Shown: positions 29,858 to 42,170, counted from the first letter of the stretch. The stretch: DNA of 64,000 bases from Symsagittifera roscoffensis (GCF_963678635.1 NC_087063.1:35314540-35378539), one strand, 5' to 3'. Made by a program: numbers and translations. Notes: generated from the sequence alone by a model not told the origin.

Positions 29858-32800
29858 GTAAACGAGTTGCTGTGCGTCGTGAGCCAATGGGTGCGCAGGA
29901 ATAACAACTGGTGAGATCACAGTCATATAGTCCACTGACAATTTTTGAAAGAGTGAGAAAGTCAGTTAAACCGGCAAATTACAACATAGATAAGATGCCA
30001 AGGGAACTGATTGCTTCACGGTACGGTGTGTCAGGGAGCATCCATCTGACAACTCGTTTCTGGAAAGTTTCTAGTTGCTTCAAGTCCGATTTGTTTGGAG
30101 ACCAGCATTGAGAAGCATATAAACTGATAGGCATGAGAAGTGTTTACAAGTGGAGCTTCACCTGCGGAGAGAGAAGATGACCGACACTGCGGCGTATCAG
30201 GAAGAATGTTGCATTTGCTTTAGTTAGCTTTTTCTTCATGTGCTCGGTCCACGACAAAGTGATGTTGATTTGTAGTCCGGGATCGTTCACTGATGAGACT
30301 AAGTCGAGAGTTGTATTGCAGAAGGTAATGTCGCAGGGGTAACAATTCTTAAATTCTATTACACAACATTTTGAAATATTAAAAGGCAACCGATTTTCGG
30401 TAGACCAAGTACTCAGTCTATCAAGATCCGCGGTAAGCAGAGGAAACATATCGGGGAAATTGTCGAAAAACGTTTCAAGTCGTCAGCAAAGATAAAAGCA
30501 ACAGAATTAAATATTTTATCAGGGAGGTCATTGATGAAAATCAAAAACAGATTCGGACCCAACAGTGAGCCTTGGGGAACACCACTCAGCACTAAGCGAA
30601 CAGCCGACAAAATACCATTGATGCGAACTCTCTGAGATCTGTTTGTAAGGTAGCTCCTTAGAATCTTGAGAAGTTTTCCTTCTATCCCAATGTTTCTGAT
30701 TTTTTGCAGAAGAACTGTGTGGCTGATTTTGTCAAAAGCTTTAGAAAAGTCGAACATTACAAGGCACGAAGCAATGTCTTTTTCGGATATTGATGCATAA
30801 ATGTAGTTCAAGCAATGTAATAGTTGAAGAATGGCAGATTTACGAGGCAGAAAACAGAACTGGGCTGAGTTGACATACTTGATAAAATGGTCGGCGATTT
30901 GCGAAAATAAAATTTTCTCAAAACACTTCGAGTAAACGAGTTGCTGTGCGTCGTGAGCCACTGGGTGCGCAGGAATAACAACTGGTGAGATCACAGTCGT
31001 ATAGGCCACTGACAATTTTTGAAAGAGTGAGAAAGTCAGTTAAAACGGCAAATTACAACATGGATAAGATGCCAAGGGAACTGATTGCTTCACGGTACGG
31101 TGTGTCAGGGAGCATCCATCTGACAACTCGTTTCTGGAAAGTTTCTAGCTGCTTCAAGTCCGATTTGTTTGGAGACCAGCATTGAGAAGCATATAAACTG
31201 ATAGGCATGAGAAGTGTTTACAAGTGGAGCTTCACCTGCGGAGAGAGAAGATGACCGACACTGCGGCGTATCAGGAAGAATGTTGCATTTGCTTTAGTTA
31301 GCTTTTTCTTTAAGTGCTCGGTCCACGACAAAGTGATGTTGATTTGCAGTCCGGGATCGTTCACTGATGAGACTAAGTCGAGAGTTGTATTGCAGAAGGT
31401 AATGTCGCAGGGGTAACAATTCTTAAAATCTACTACACAACATTTTGAAATATTAAAAGGCAACCGATTTTCGGTAGACCAAGTACTCAGTCTATCAAGA
31501 TCCGCGGTAAGCAGAGGAAACATATCGGGGAAATTGTCGAAAAACGTTTCAAGTCGTCAGCAAAGATAAAAGCAACAGAATTAAATATTTTATCAGGGAG
31601 GTCATTGATGAAAATCAAAAACAGATTCGGACCCAACAGTGAGCCTTGGGGAACACCACTCAGCACTAAGCGAACAGCCGACAAAATACCATTGATGCGA
31701 ACTCTCTGAGATCTGTTTGTAAGGTAGCTCCTTAGAATCTTGAGAAGTTTTCCTTCTATCCCAACGTTTCTGATTTTTTGCAGAAGAACTGTGTGGCTGA
31801 TTTTGTCAAAAGCTTTAGAAAAGTCGAACATTACAAGGCACGAAGCAATGTCTTTTTCGGATATTGATGCATAAATGTAGTTCAAGCAATGTAATAGTTG
31901 AAGAAGGGCAGATTTACGAGGCAGAAAACCGAACTGGGCTGAGTTGACATACTTGATAAAATGGTCGGCGATTTGCGAAAATAAAATTTTCTCAAAACAC
32001 TTCGAGTAAACGAGTTGCTGTGCGTCGTGAGCCACTGGGTGCGCAGGAATAACAACTGGTGAGATCACAGTCGTATAGGCCACTGACAATTTTTGAAAGA
32101 GTGAGAAAGTCAGTTAAAACGGCAAATTACAACATGGATAAGATGCCAAGGGAACTGATTGCTTCACGGTACGGTGTGTCAGGGAGCATCCATCTGACAA
32201 CTCGTTTCTGGAAAGTTTCTAGTTGCTTCAAGTCCGATTTGTTTGGAGACCAGCATTGAGAAGCATATAAACTGATAGGCATGAGAAGTGTTTACAAGTA
32301 GAGCTTCACCTGCGGAGAGAGAAGATGACCGACACTGCGGCGTATCAGGAAGAATGTTGCATTTGCTTTAGTTAGCTTTTTCTTTAAGTGCTCGGTCCAC
32401 GACAAAGTGATGTTGATTTGCAGTCCGGGATCGTTCACTGATGAGACTAAGTCGAAAGTTGTATTGCAGAAGGTAATGTCGCAGGGGTAACAATTCTTAA
32501 AATCTACTACACAACATTTTGAAATATTAAAAGGCAACCGATTTTCGGTAGACCAAGTACTCAGTCTATCAAGATCCGCGGTAAGCAGAGGAGACAAATT
32601 GGGGAATTTGTCGAAAAATGTTTCAAGTCGTCAGCAAAGATAAAAGCAACAGAATTAAATATTTTATCAGGGAGGTCATTGATGAAAATCAAAAACAGAT
32701 TCGGACCCAACAGTGAGCCTTGGGGAACACCACTCAGCACTAAGCGAACAGCCGACAAAATACCATTGATGCGAACTCTCTGAGATCTGTTTGTAAGGTA

Positions 32801-33079
32801 GCTCCTTAGAATCTTGAGAAGTTTTCCTTCTATCCCAACGTTTCTGATTTTTTGCAGAAGAACTGTGTGGCTGATTTTGTCAAAAGCTTTAGAAAAGTCG
32901 AACATTACAAGGCACGAAGCAATGTCTTTTTCGGATATTGATGCATAAATGTAGTTCAAGCAATGTAATAGTTGAAGAATGGCAGATTTACGAGGCACAA
33001 AACCGAACTGGGCTGAGTTGACATACTTGATAAAATGGTCGGCAATTTGCGAAAATACAATTTTCTCAAAACACTTCGA
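29858..33079. repeat. Exact three-fold tandem repeat, 1,074 bp per unit
   Basis: Units are 29858-30931, 30932-32005 and 32006-33079, each starting gtaaacgagttgctgtgcg and ending aaaacacttcga. Differences are scattered single bases: units 2 and 3 share cgtataggccactg where unit 1 has catatagtccactg, and unit 3 differs near 32590-32620. Each unit carries the RT palm (SGVPQGSLLGP, FADD) and the following region through CAPTGS. Confidence 0.95.
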
Positions 33080-33799
33080 AACAATATTCAGAAGAGTAGC
33101 AGGGCGATAATTCGAAATTTCGGACTTTTTCCCTTTCTTGAAAATAGGACTGACAATGCCTAGTTTCCATTTTTCGGGAAACGTTTCCAGCCTGTGAATG
33201 TTTCGGAACACGTTGAAAACTGAAGGAGTTAGCTCGGTTGCTAATTTGCGCAAGAACACTGGTGGAAGTTGGTCTTCACCACGACTCCTGGATATGTCCA
33301 AATTAGAGAGGACATTATATACTACATCTCTATTGATTTGATAATCGCTGGCAACTCTTCCGTCAGGTGGTTTGGAATCTGACTCCCCCAGTTGTACATC
33401 CAAAGTGTTGCGAGTGAACACACTGATGAAGTAGTCATTAAACAGATTTGCTTTGCGGAGATTACTGTCGGCAGACACTTCATTCCACCTGATGACTGAA
33501 GGTAATCGGCTGTCTTTTTTCAAACTCTTCATGTATTTGAAAATTGATCCAGTGTTTCTTCCAGAAAAAAGCTTGGTTTCATATTCCACTCTGTCTTCAT
33601 CCAGGTACAAGGCAGCTTCATTTCTCAGAGATCGAATTTTAGGGTCGCTTTTTTTGTGTTTCTCAGCCGTACTAAGCTTTTTCAGAACGTTGGAGGTGCG
33701 ACCAGTTAACCAAGGACTGAGTTGGGCACGGTGATTTGATCTGACCAGCACGGAGGCATCAATGATTTTAAAGATCCAGTCGTACCATTCATCTACCAT
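32561..33799 (-). CDS. Reverse transcriptase part of non-LTR ORF2 (412 codons open)
   Basis: The open frame runs from the ORF2 linker (WYDWIFKIIDASVLVRSNHR) into a full RT palm. It includes a finger block (FPEKWKLGIVSPIFKKG), NYRPATLLNIVSKCFEK, FDFSKAFDKISH, SGVPQGSLLGPNLF and the catalytic FADD. The frame breaks about 25 residues after FADD, and the thumb continues in another frame (32597-32292, LDRLSTWSTENRLPFNISKC). The same break is present in all three repeated units, so it predates the triplication. The enzyme primes cDNA synthesis at nicked target DNA. As it stands the product would be truncated. Confidence 0.85.
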   Translation of the reverse strand: MVDEWYDWIFKIIDASVLVRSNHRAQLSPWLTGRTSNVLKKLSTAEKHKKSDPKIRSLRNEAALYLDEDRVEYETKLFSGRNTGSIFKYMKSLKKDSRLPSVIRWNEVSADSNLRKANLFNDYFISVFTRNTLDVQLGESDSKPPDGRVASDYQINRDVVYNVLSNLDISRSRGEDQLPPVFLRKLATELTPSVFNVFRNIHRLETFPEKWKLGIVSPIFKKGKKSEISNYRPATLLNIVSKCFEKIVFSQIADHFIKYVNSAQFGFVPRKSAILQLLHCLNYIYASISEKDIASCLVMFDFSKAFDKISHTVLLQKIRNVGIEGKLLKILRSYLTNRSQRVRINGILSAVRLVLSGVPQGSLLGPNLFLIFINDLPDKIFNSVAFIFADDLKHFSTNSPICLLCLPRILID

Positions 33800-33814
33800 T
33801 TTGTTATTATTACT

Positions 33815-34625
33815 CTAGCAAATAGGGCTGAAAGGTGTTTCCAATATCATATTCTTTGCATCGTCGTAGTCACAGTTTGTGAAACTGTAAGATTTGGATC
33901 GCCTCTCATTCGCTGTTGGAGTTCCACTGCAAAGCCAGGTTGATTTAACTGGTCTATGGTCGGAGAGCGGAAATGATTTTTCAAATGATTCATCAATCAA
34001 GACATCATCAGTGTGATGCGGTGATTTGATGAGTACAAGATCCAGAGTTGTTGATCCACGGGTTGGTTCAGTTACTAGCTGGCGGAGCATCAGTGAGTCC
34101 ATATGACTGGTTATTTCATCTTCTTAGTCGTCCGTTGAAGAGTAGAGGCTCCAATCCGTCTTAGACAGGTTCCAATCGCCAGTGATGAGAACATGATTGA
34201 ATGATTCCAGAGTTCATACTGTGCTCAAAAAGTGTTTGACTGAATCAGTCGATAGTCGGTAGGGACTGTCCTTGGGCGGGTTGTACACACAGCACACTAA
34301 CAACTTGCAATCCCTGAGAGAAACAGAGACACATACGTAGGAGGATGACAATAAGTCTTCAGTAGAGGCAATATAAACTTGTTCGAACTGATAACTATTT
34401 CTTTTCCCAATTAAAACTCCTCCATGAGCCGAGTTCCCATTTCTCATTAGACGGTCGGCTCGGAAAATTGTAAAGTTCGGTAAAAAATTTCAGAGTTTTT
34501 CATATTGGATGTGAGCCAGCTCTCACTGAAACAGAAGATATCATAGGAATGTGCATTGATTGCATTGGCGTATATGAATCTCCGTTCTCTGGTGAGAAGA
34601 CTTCTTGTGTTCATTGTAAGTATCT
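33815..34625 (-). pseudogene. AP-type endonuclease domain of non-LTR ORF2, interrupted
   Basis: It begins near MNTRSLLTRERRFIYANAI and shows SESWLTSNM (metal-binding Glu block), GGVLIGKRN, VCCVYNPP, GDWN and SDHRPV, in the order of the EEP endonuclease fold. Stop codons near 34455 and 34125 and the TAG at 33815 interrupt it. The domain nicks target DNA for insertion. Confidence 0.75.
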
Positions 34626-34644
34626 GTATCTGACAGTTCTCTAG

Positions 34645-35538
34645 TCAGCAGTCCTCAGAGATGTTTTCGTCATTCATAATGAACTCTTTGTCGTCGACAA
34701 AAAGTCTTGGAAACTTGATTTTTATTGCTCGGGGGTTGACATTGTTGTTGATCAACTCGCGTCGTTTCTTTAGAAGTTGGTCTTCAATTTGTCGTTCATC
34801 GCGGTTCATAGACTTCGAGATGAAAACTTTTCGTTCTTTGTACTCTTTCAGGGTGGCAGCTTTAGCCAAGACTTTTCTAACATCCCACGGATTATGGAAT
34901 GTAATCAGAAGAGTTCTAGGTCTGTTGTTGTCGGGCGAGGGTCGCCCCAGTCTTTTCATGTCTGTTATTGTCGGGTCCTCGCTAAGGAATTTCATAACTT
35001 TATTGAACTCCTCAGACTGATAGTTCAAGACTTCAGTTCTGATTTTGGAGTCACTTTCGGGGATACCATTTATTCTGATTTGATGCTGATGGGACTCCGT
35101 TGGTTGGCGCAATGGAGCTGGTACGGGAGCAGCAAAAGCGGTTCCGCCCGTGTTTTCCACTCTACAGTTGGTAACTGCTTGTTCGACTGCTGACTTAACT
35201 CCATTCACGAGTTCTTGACTTGGCACTTGGTCGATGTTTTCGATAAAAGAATCTCGGATAACTTTCTTCACTTCAAGAACTAACTCTTTGCTTCTTATGT
35301 CTCTCTCACGATCGATTCTCATCTGGGAGATTGCTTCTCGTAGCAGGCAGATTATTGAGTCCTTGTTCATCTTGTTGAGATGACGATTGAATACTTCGGT
35401 GTCACCACGAACCATCTCGTCGATGGTTGTATAGTAGTCTTTAGGCCGTGAGTCAAGCCTGCGTCGTCCTTTCTGCGAGTCCATTTCAATTTCGGAAGAG
35501 TAGACGGGGGTCTCAACCGCTGCCCCGGATTGCTCCAT
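34645..35538 (-). CDS. Non-LTR retrotransposon ORF1 protein, 297 aa, intact
   Basis: An uninterrupted frame with ATG at 35538. Residues 70-140 are Glu/Lys/Arg-rich with heptad-like spacing (possible coiled coil). Residues 155-280 read IRINGIPES, MKRLGRPS, TLLITFHNPWDVRKVLAKA and RDERQIEDQLLKKRRELI, like the RRM and C-terminal domain of L1/CR1-type ORF1 RNA-binding proteins. It precedes ORF2 by about 20 bases on the same strand. It would coat element RNA. That ORF1 is intact while ORF2 is broken is worth noting. Confidence 0.75.
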   Translation of the reverse strand: MEQSGAAVETPVYSSEIEMDSQKGRRRLDSRPKDYYTTIDEMVRGDTEVFNRHLNKMNKDSIICLLREAISQMRIDRERDIRSKELVLEVKKVIRDSFIENIDQVPSQELVNGVKSAVEQAVTNCRVENTGGTAFAAPVPAPLRQPTESHQHQIRINGIPESDSKIRTEVLNYQSEEFNKVMKFLSEDPTITDMKRLGRPSPDNNRPRTLLITFHNPWDVRKVLAKAATLKEYKERKVFISKSMNRDERQIEDQLLKKRRELINNNVNPRAIKIKFPRLFVDDKEFIMNDENISEDC

Positions 35539-35689
35539 CTATCTGAAACTATTTATTAACATAAACCAAATGTATAGACTTGGTAAAAGTAAATCCTCAG
35601 AACGAAGGCCACGTCCCATACTTTTACGCCTATCATCATATTGGGATGCTCGGAAATGATTAGTTAAAGCAAATAAACTCAAAAATTTT

Positions 35690-38660
35690 CAAGACAAAGT
35701 CTTAATTTCTAAGTTGCTCAACAGAGATGAACAAGCTGTGAAACGCAAAATTATCAAGAAACGATATGAGATGATAAATCACGACCAAATACCTCGCAAT
35801 GAGATAAAATTTGCGGCCTCACTCTTGAAAGAAAATGTGAAAAGATCGAGTTAGACTGGCTACAGCTGTAATTATGTCTGCTTAACGTACAAAGCCTGAT
35901 GAGTAACAGCAAGCGTTTTAAAATCCTCAACTATCTTAGTTTACATTCTCCCGATATCGTCTTTCTCACAGAGACCTGGCTCAAACCTAAAAACACCAAT
36001 ACTGAAATTTTTCCATTAAACTGTCCTTATTCTGTTACTGCTCGGGTTGATCGTGCTTGTGGAGTGCTTGTGGAGTGTTGAATCTACTCTATTCTTTCTT
36101 ACAATGCAGTCTATTGCATTGGTTTATCGATTTATTCCGGATATCGTAATCATGTCTTTCTTCTTGTTTACAACCCCCCTAATACATCTGCATACAGAAA
36201 ACCGATCAATTCTCTAATTGATTTTAATCGTTATTTCAATACTAAATTAGCATTCCTATCGTGCTCATTCACACTCATGGTTGACTTCAATATGCCCGAC
36301 ATCTGCTGGACATCTTTTCTGGTCGTTCGGTTCACTCTAATTTGTTTCTTTCTACTATTGAGGAACTTGACTTATTACCCCTTGTTTATGAACCATCTTA
36401 TTTATCCGGTAACACCCTGGACCTGATTTTGTCATACCATACTGAGTTTTTAACCGTTTTCCTTGACAAAAAATTGTTTTCAGACGACTTTCCTTGTTTG
36501 ATTTCTTTACAATACCCAAATTAACACTGAGCACCGCTGGGCAAAACTTAAGCTCTCAATTTTCGAAACCTTCATTTTCTTGTTCAGTTTTCAATTAAAT
36601 TATCAGCCCTAACTTTGATAATCTCATTTTTACTCAAAACTCGAGTTTTGGCTCATTAAAAATCGAAGATTGTGTACCTCACTGAAATTCTGAAATTATG
36701 GCAGTAATAAACTTTGCGTGTTGTAAAAAGACCAAAAGGCGGCAACAAATTCCTTATTTTTATTCGTCCTAAACTGTTCATCTTCTTAACAAACATCGAA
36801 CAGCTTCAAGATTTAACAATAACAACCTACGTCTGTCTTCATTACAATACGATATTGATTTATCAAATGAACTCGATAAAACATGTTTATTTGAATCCTT
36901 ATCTCCGAATTTGAATCATGACTGTTTTAAATATCTGCGCTTAATTACTAGAAAACGACTACCAAATCAAATGAACTGGAAAGACAAAAAGGCTACCAAT
37001 TCTTTGGAAATAGCCAATCTTATGAATGATTACTTCTGTTTTGTGTTCCTACTAAGATAGAATTCTGCTCTAGGTGCTCATGACTACCCTTCAATTCTAT
37101 TAAACATGCTTCAAATAAATGTTGTTCAGGTTGAAACGTCACTCGTCTCAGCTTCAGCTACATGTTTAACCAACGACAACCTTCCAACTTTTGTTCTTAG
37201 CAACTGCAGCAACATTATCGCGCCATTTGTCGTTCAACTTTTTGCTAATGTCTTAAATACCCAAAAATGGCCTACACTTTGAAAATGTGCTTACATAACA
37301 CCCATTTTGCAAACTAACAATCCCGAAAATGTTGAAAACTACCGCCCTATCAGCATCCTACCTCAATTATTGCTTATTCTGGAGAGAATGATTTTTAATT
37401 TTTTATATCCTCGAGTGAGACTAAGCATTACTTCCGTTCAGCATGGTTTGATGACGAAACGATCAACCATAACCCAACTTCTTGAATATTTTGACAAAAT
37501 TTATTCAAATAATGAGATGAATTTTAAAATTCTTTCTGTATACTTCGATTTTTGCAAAGCTTTTGATCAAGTACCTCATCATATTCTACTAAGCAAACTG
37601 GCTAAGTTTGGATTTGATTACACGTTTCTCGAGCTTTTCTCTTCGTATCTGAGTGATCGTACTCAAATTGTAATGATTGAAAATACATTTTCTTCGATAG
37701 GTTATGTTTCTAGTGGAGAGCAGCAAGGCAGCGTCTTAGGGCCACTATTGTTTGTTCCCTTCATTAATGACATGTCAAATGCTCTTTTAACTTCTGACTG
37801 TTATTTGTTCGCCGATAACAGTAAATTGTATTCCAGCGCAACGCATTTTGACTTTCAAAGAGATATAGATCTTTTTAACCAATGAACTATCGAAAATGAA
37901 TTGACGTTTAATGCAAATAAATGCGAAATAATTTGATTCAATTCTAATGAGTCGGAGACATCGCTCTGTCTTAAAGATATCTCTATTCCTTCGGTATCAT
38001 TTATCAAAGATCTCGGGGTCACAATTTCTCAAAATTTGAGATGGGACAACCATCTTAAACTCAAGCTTGCTGCGGTTAATAAATCTTTTCATTTTATCAA
38101 ACGTTCAATTCCATACAGCGTCTCATTGTGGACCGAGTTTAAATATTATCGACTTTGTATACGAAGTATCCATCTCTACGGCAACCAAATCTTGTTTCCT
38201 TCCTTACTTTACAGGCGCAAACTTGAATTGTTTAAAAAAACGACTAAAATGGGTGACGGGTCTCAGTGACTACACTGAGCAATTAAAGGTGACCAATTCC
38301 CTGCCAATATTTTTCCCCATTGCATTATACGGCTTGGTTTTCCTCAATAAAGTGCTTAATGAGAAATTCGAGTTCGACATTTACAACTTCATTAATTTTA
38401 CCTTCTCCGCCACAGATCTTCGTAACACTGCCTACCCTAGAATGACGGCAACCAGGAAATGTCGTCCTTTCTTCACAGAGCAGTTCTTCTTCTACCGCGT
38501 GTGCCGAAATGTAAACATGCTATATTCCAATGATATTGCAGACATTTTTTGCATGTCCTGAAGCGTTTAAGAAGTCACCCAAAAACTATCTGCAAGCGAG
38601 GGTTAACTCATTTGATTTAATCAATTCCTGTACTATGTTTTTGGCCTATTGCATCAATTG
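35690..38660 (+). pseudogene. Second non-LTR retrotransposon, decayed, head-to-head with the first
   Basis: Plus-strand remnants in order: ORF1 C terminus (KRKIIKKRYEMINHDQIPRNE, 35740-35800); endonuclease start (LMSNSKRFKILNYLSLHSPDIVFLTETWL, 35890-35985) and a later LDLILSYH block (36415); RT from about 37307 with ENYRPISILPQLLLILERMI, FDFCKAFDQVPHHILLSKL and SSGEQQGSVLGPLLF; then a C-terminal region to about 38560. The catalytic FADD reads FADN (near 37810) and VPQG reads EQQG. There are many stops and frameshifts, so the element is dead. Only its tail abuts the (AGT)n tract. Confidence 0.75.
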
Positions 38661-38760
38661 CCGTTCATAGTACACCTTGATTACAGTAATAAACCATGTA
38701 AATAGCCTTTCAACAATCTGTATGATACCTTTATATATATTAAAGGGAATTCATCTTTTC

Positions 38761-38883
<123 letters not shown>

Positions 38884-38934
38884 TGGATCAACAGTTTTAT
38901 TCGACAATAGTTATTCGTCATACTTTTCGACATT

Positions 38935-39190
38935 AGTTTTTCAGGCACTGTTCGTGTTCCCCGTCGAAAGATCGAAAGTATCATGGTTTCCGATGTTACA
39001 GTCAGGAATGCCTTCATCAGATTATCCAGTCCACATCCTCGGATTTTTTTAAGATATGAAAGAGCAAAGTATAATGTGGATAGAAGTAAAGAGAGTCAGA
39101 TGGTTGCGAATCAAGCCAACCAGATAGAGAAAACTAACCCCAGCACAGAATAAACCGAATTTGTAGGTGACTCAAAAAGACTGACCTGAC
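38935..39190. repeat. Third copy of the dispersed repeat seen at 28495-29095
   Basis: It shares gaaagtatcatggtttcc, gttacagtca, cttcatcagattatccagtc, gatatgaaagagcaaagtataa, gtggatagaagtaaagagagtcaga and aatcaagccaaccaga with 28860-29090. With the other copies it brackets the two non-LTR elements. Confidence 0.55.
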
Positions 39191-39901
39191 ATGAGGCTAC
39201 GGGTCTATCATATAATTTATGAAGCTGCGCTTTGATCCCTTTGCTCCATAAATTTCTTCGAAAGTAGTTAATCATTAAAAATGCCAAATACACAGGCAGC
39301 GTTCGCAAACTGTATTGAAAGACCAACTATTTACCAGACCGATATTTTACCAAAAAATTTAGAACATGGACATGTAACAATACTCGTTAAACAAACTTAA
39401 TTGACAGATGCATTGACGCCGTATAGCCTGGTTAAAGACAAGATTTTCACGATTTCTCAGCAAAATTTTGTTTGTTCTAACCGCTTCCTTTCCAAATGGT
39501 CATTTAATTGAAAATTTTTTAAATTGAATTATTGCATTGTGGTCTGGAAAATAGGTCGGCCTAGTAAAAAACATAACCCCCCTGTATTGCTAAGGAGAAT
39601 CTCTAAGTAGCCATTTTTAATTTGAGAAAATTCCAATCGATAAGGAGCCATTCCAATTTTCTCAAATTCAAACCACTCTTTAAGCGCAGCATTATAGATT
39701 CTGCCCGAAACTCCGACTGAAAATTTTTATTTAAGACGTATTTCATTCCTGGTGTTGATGGTAAAAAAAAGTGGGTAAAGCCCGCAAACGAGCGGAAGAA
39801 ACTACCAAGCAATTTTTGGCTGCCGGAAGAACTGCTTGTAAAAATTAATCAATTTGCATTTTCACATTAGTGAACTTGCATAACGAGTTTTTTTAAACTT
39901 C

Positions 39902-40400
39902 CAGCACAATTTATCACCTAAAGGCAAAAAATCAGTTTTTACTGGTTAGGACGGTTCAAGTTCTCCATATATTTTATATGATTTTCTGAAAAGAGATTTT
40001 ATTGCTCTTTTAATGTGACATTTCACGAAGAACAATTCCCGGGTCTTGATATTGGATCCATGCCTGCTATCGTTTGATTTTTCCAGAAAATGACCCAGTG
40101 GGGGCTAACACACATTCAGTGTGAGTCAAAAACTCACAACCAGGCGTAAGTGATGCAAATGAACTATTGTGTACTCTTGAACAGTCGTCATCACCGACAG
40201 GGGAGCTACTTCTACAATTTTTGATACTTATCAAAGAGTATCTTCTGCATCTAGTCCTCGTAATGTGCAAATGGAGATTCAAGATACTCCAGTTTACATA
40301 GATACACGTGAAAAATAACACAACTCAAGATGCACTTGGTTTGTCTGATGCCATCGAGTTTCCTTCTCACACTCCAACTGCTCAAATTCACTGTGCAGCA
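39902..40400 (+). pseudogene. Copia linker fragment between integrase and RT
   Basis: This stretch (cagcacaatttatcacctaaagg.. to ..ggtttgtctgatgcc) matches 54215-54620 almost base for base, where it follows the integrase block. It is an isolated remnant preceding unit I. No open frame survives. Confidence 0.55.
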
Positions 40401-40429
40401 ATATAGATTCTGCCCGAAACTTCGACTCA

Positions 40430-41098
40430 AAATTTTGTTTTAAGGCGTATTTCATTCCTGCTGTTGATGGTAAAAAAGTGGGTAAAGCCCGCAAACGAGC
40501 GGAAGAAACACCCAAGCAATTTTTGGCTGCCAAAAGAACTGCCTGTAAAAACTAATCAATTTGCATTTTCACATTAGTGAACTTGCATAACGAGTTTTTT
40601 AAACTTCCAGATGCGTTCCAAAAAATCATATTGCAAACAACAAAAGCTGGTACGCAAAATATACACGTTTTGGCAACAATAGGAGTTCTGACATGCTAAA
40701 GCATTGTTTCAGGAGGTAAAAATCGTAGTGAGCGTCTGTTTCATCTATGACATACGTTACGAGGTGTTTTTTAAACTCTTCATTTTTTTTTCGAGCTAAT
40801 ATTTTAGCAAAGTTCGCCGATTGGAGATCCTAATATAAGGGTTGCATAATTTTTGTGGTGATTTGCATTCGTGGTCGGTTCCAAAAAAAACGAATTTTCT
40901 GCTTTGCAGTGTTCAAGCGCAGACCATTTGTTTGGTTCAATTTCAGTATGTTCTTAAGGTCTCGGATCACTTTTTTTTAGTCGTCAGCTAAAATTTCATC
41001 ACTTGAATACCAGTTGATATTTTTGACTCTAGCTGTTTAGCTAGTGTCTGAATTGTTTTTGAAAAAAGGGATGGGGCTTCAGCATTGCTTGTTGAGGG
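40430..41098. repeat. Duplicated non-coding/remnant block before the 5' LTR
   Basis: It matches 47170-47828. Its first 180 bases also match 39720-39900. One frame reads VDGKKVGKARKRAEETPKQF, a basic peptide remnant of unknown source. The rest is non-coding. Confidence 0.5.
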
Positions 41099-41327
41099 TT
41101 GAAATACTCATCTGTGATTGGTGAAATTCAAAACATGGTTGATTAGAAACAAAAGACTTGAAGCGAAATTGTAATTGCTATATTCTAGGTTTCTAACTGT
41201 GTAAATGGTTATAAAAATCGTGATTAAACAAAATTTGGTGGTTTTGACTTTACCCACTTTAATGAAAAACAAATGACAAGAAATTTTTCTTATTATTTTA
41301 AACATCGAGACCTATTATTATAAGCGG
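41099..41327 (+). mobile_element. Copia 5' LTR, unit I
   Basis: It begins ggttgaaatactcatctgtgattgg, aligns with the sequence at 44313 and 50897, and is followed at 41328-41337 by GGTTATGGGC. That decamer matches the half-tRNA-Met type primer site used by Drosophila copia. LTR length is about 228 bp. The identical copy in unit II is at 47829-48057. Confidence 0.65.
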
Positions 41328-41337
41328 TTATGGGCTA

Positions 41338-42170
41338 TAGAAGCTTCCAAGCACCAACAACTAGATGGATTCCGAATAAAGAAAGAACCGTTTGTTTTCA
41401 ATGGAAAACCTGAACATATTCTTGTATGGTGTGAACAATTCCTAGCCTATATTGAAGATAAAAATTTAAGTGTAGATTCTAAGAAATTAGCAAAGCCAAC
41501 AGGAATGCTACCTTGCAGATGATCATTGCTCAAAACAACAGTAATGGATTCGAATTATTGAATTACATGACAAAACCTTTTGGCAGATTGGAACAAGCAA
41601 AATAAATGCGCTTTGGCAAGAGGAACTCAAAAATAACTGTGAATCGATGGTAGAATTTATTAACAAAGTGGACAACATTGTTTTCAAACTACACTCTGCA
41701 GATGAAAAAATTAGCGACAACATGAAAGAAGCCATAGTTTTGAAGGCATTGTCGCAAGAACACAATTCATTCATAGCTGCAATACAGTTTTAGCAGAAAT
41801 TCTGCCTTAAACTGAAGGAGCGACTGATCAAAAGGTTACTTGGGAGGAGCTCAAACAAACCCGATTCGAGTTCTGCGTGCATTGCGGCTCCAGCAATTCA
41901 GAGCATTGGCCGAGGACGATACATTGGGGGAACTTAACAGGTAAACAGAAGACCTTGTACTGTACGAAGTGGAATGCAACGAAGTGTGGTGCTACGAAGA
42001 CAAGTGCAATGCAGAGTAGCATGTAAACAAGCAAAATTCGAGCAACTAACAAGGCGGTTTCCCTGGGTTTGCATTAACTGCAACTTCAATGGATATTGTG
42101 ATAACTGTGGATGCACGACAAAAAAATCATTCCAGAAAAAACAATATGATTTCAGACATATCGATGCTTA
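41338..42170 (+). pseudogene. Copia gag remnant, unit I
   Basis: Frames read FVFNGKPEHILVWCEQFLAYIED, FINKVDNIVFKLHSADEKI and EQLTRRFPWVC, with stops and frameshifts. The arrangement resembles the UBN2/gag domain of Copia elements. The expected CCHC knuckle is not intact. The protease and integrase that should follow are deleted here, so RT sequence begins soon after 42360. Confidence 0.65.

Larger units (their letters stand above)
29474..35570 (-). mobile_element. Non-LTR retrotransposon with internal triplication
   Basis: On the minus strand the order is ORF1 (35538-34645), ORF2 endonuclease (34625-33815), ORF2 reverse transcriptase (33799-32561), RT thumb and C-terminal region, then a (TAA)n tail at 29474-29546. 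A microsatellite tail and an AP-type endonuclease fit the CR1/L2/Rex-like groups. A few stops and frameshifts break ORF2. Most of the length between 29858 and 33079 is three direct copies of one 1,074 bp segment. The 5' end lies close to the start of an oppositely oriented element. Confidence 0.8.

Noticed and set aside
30413..32089. Two independent RT genes of 200 codons each
   Set aside because: They are parts of the exact 1,074 bp tandem repeat. Their N-terminal residues come from the artificial unit junction.
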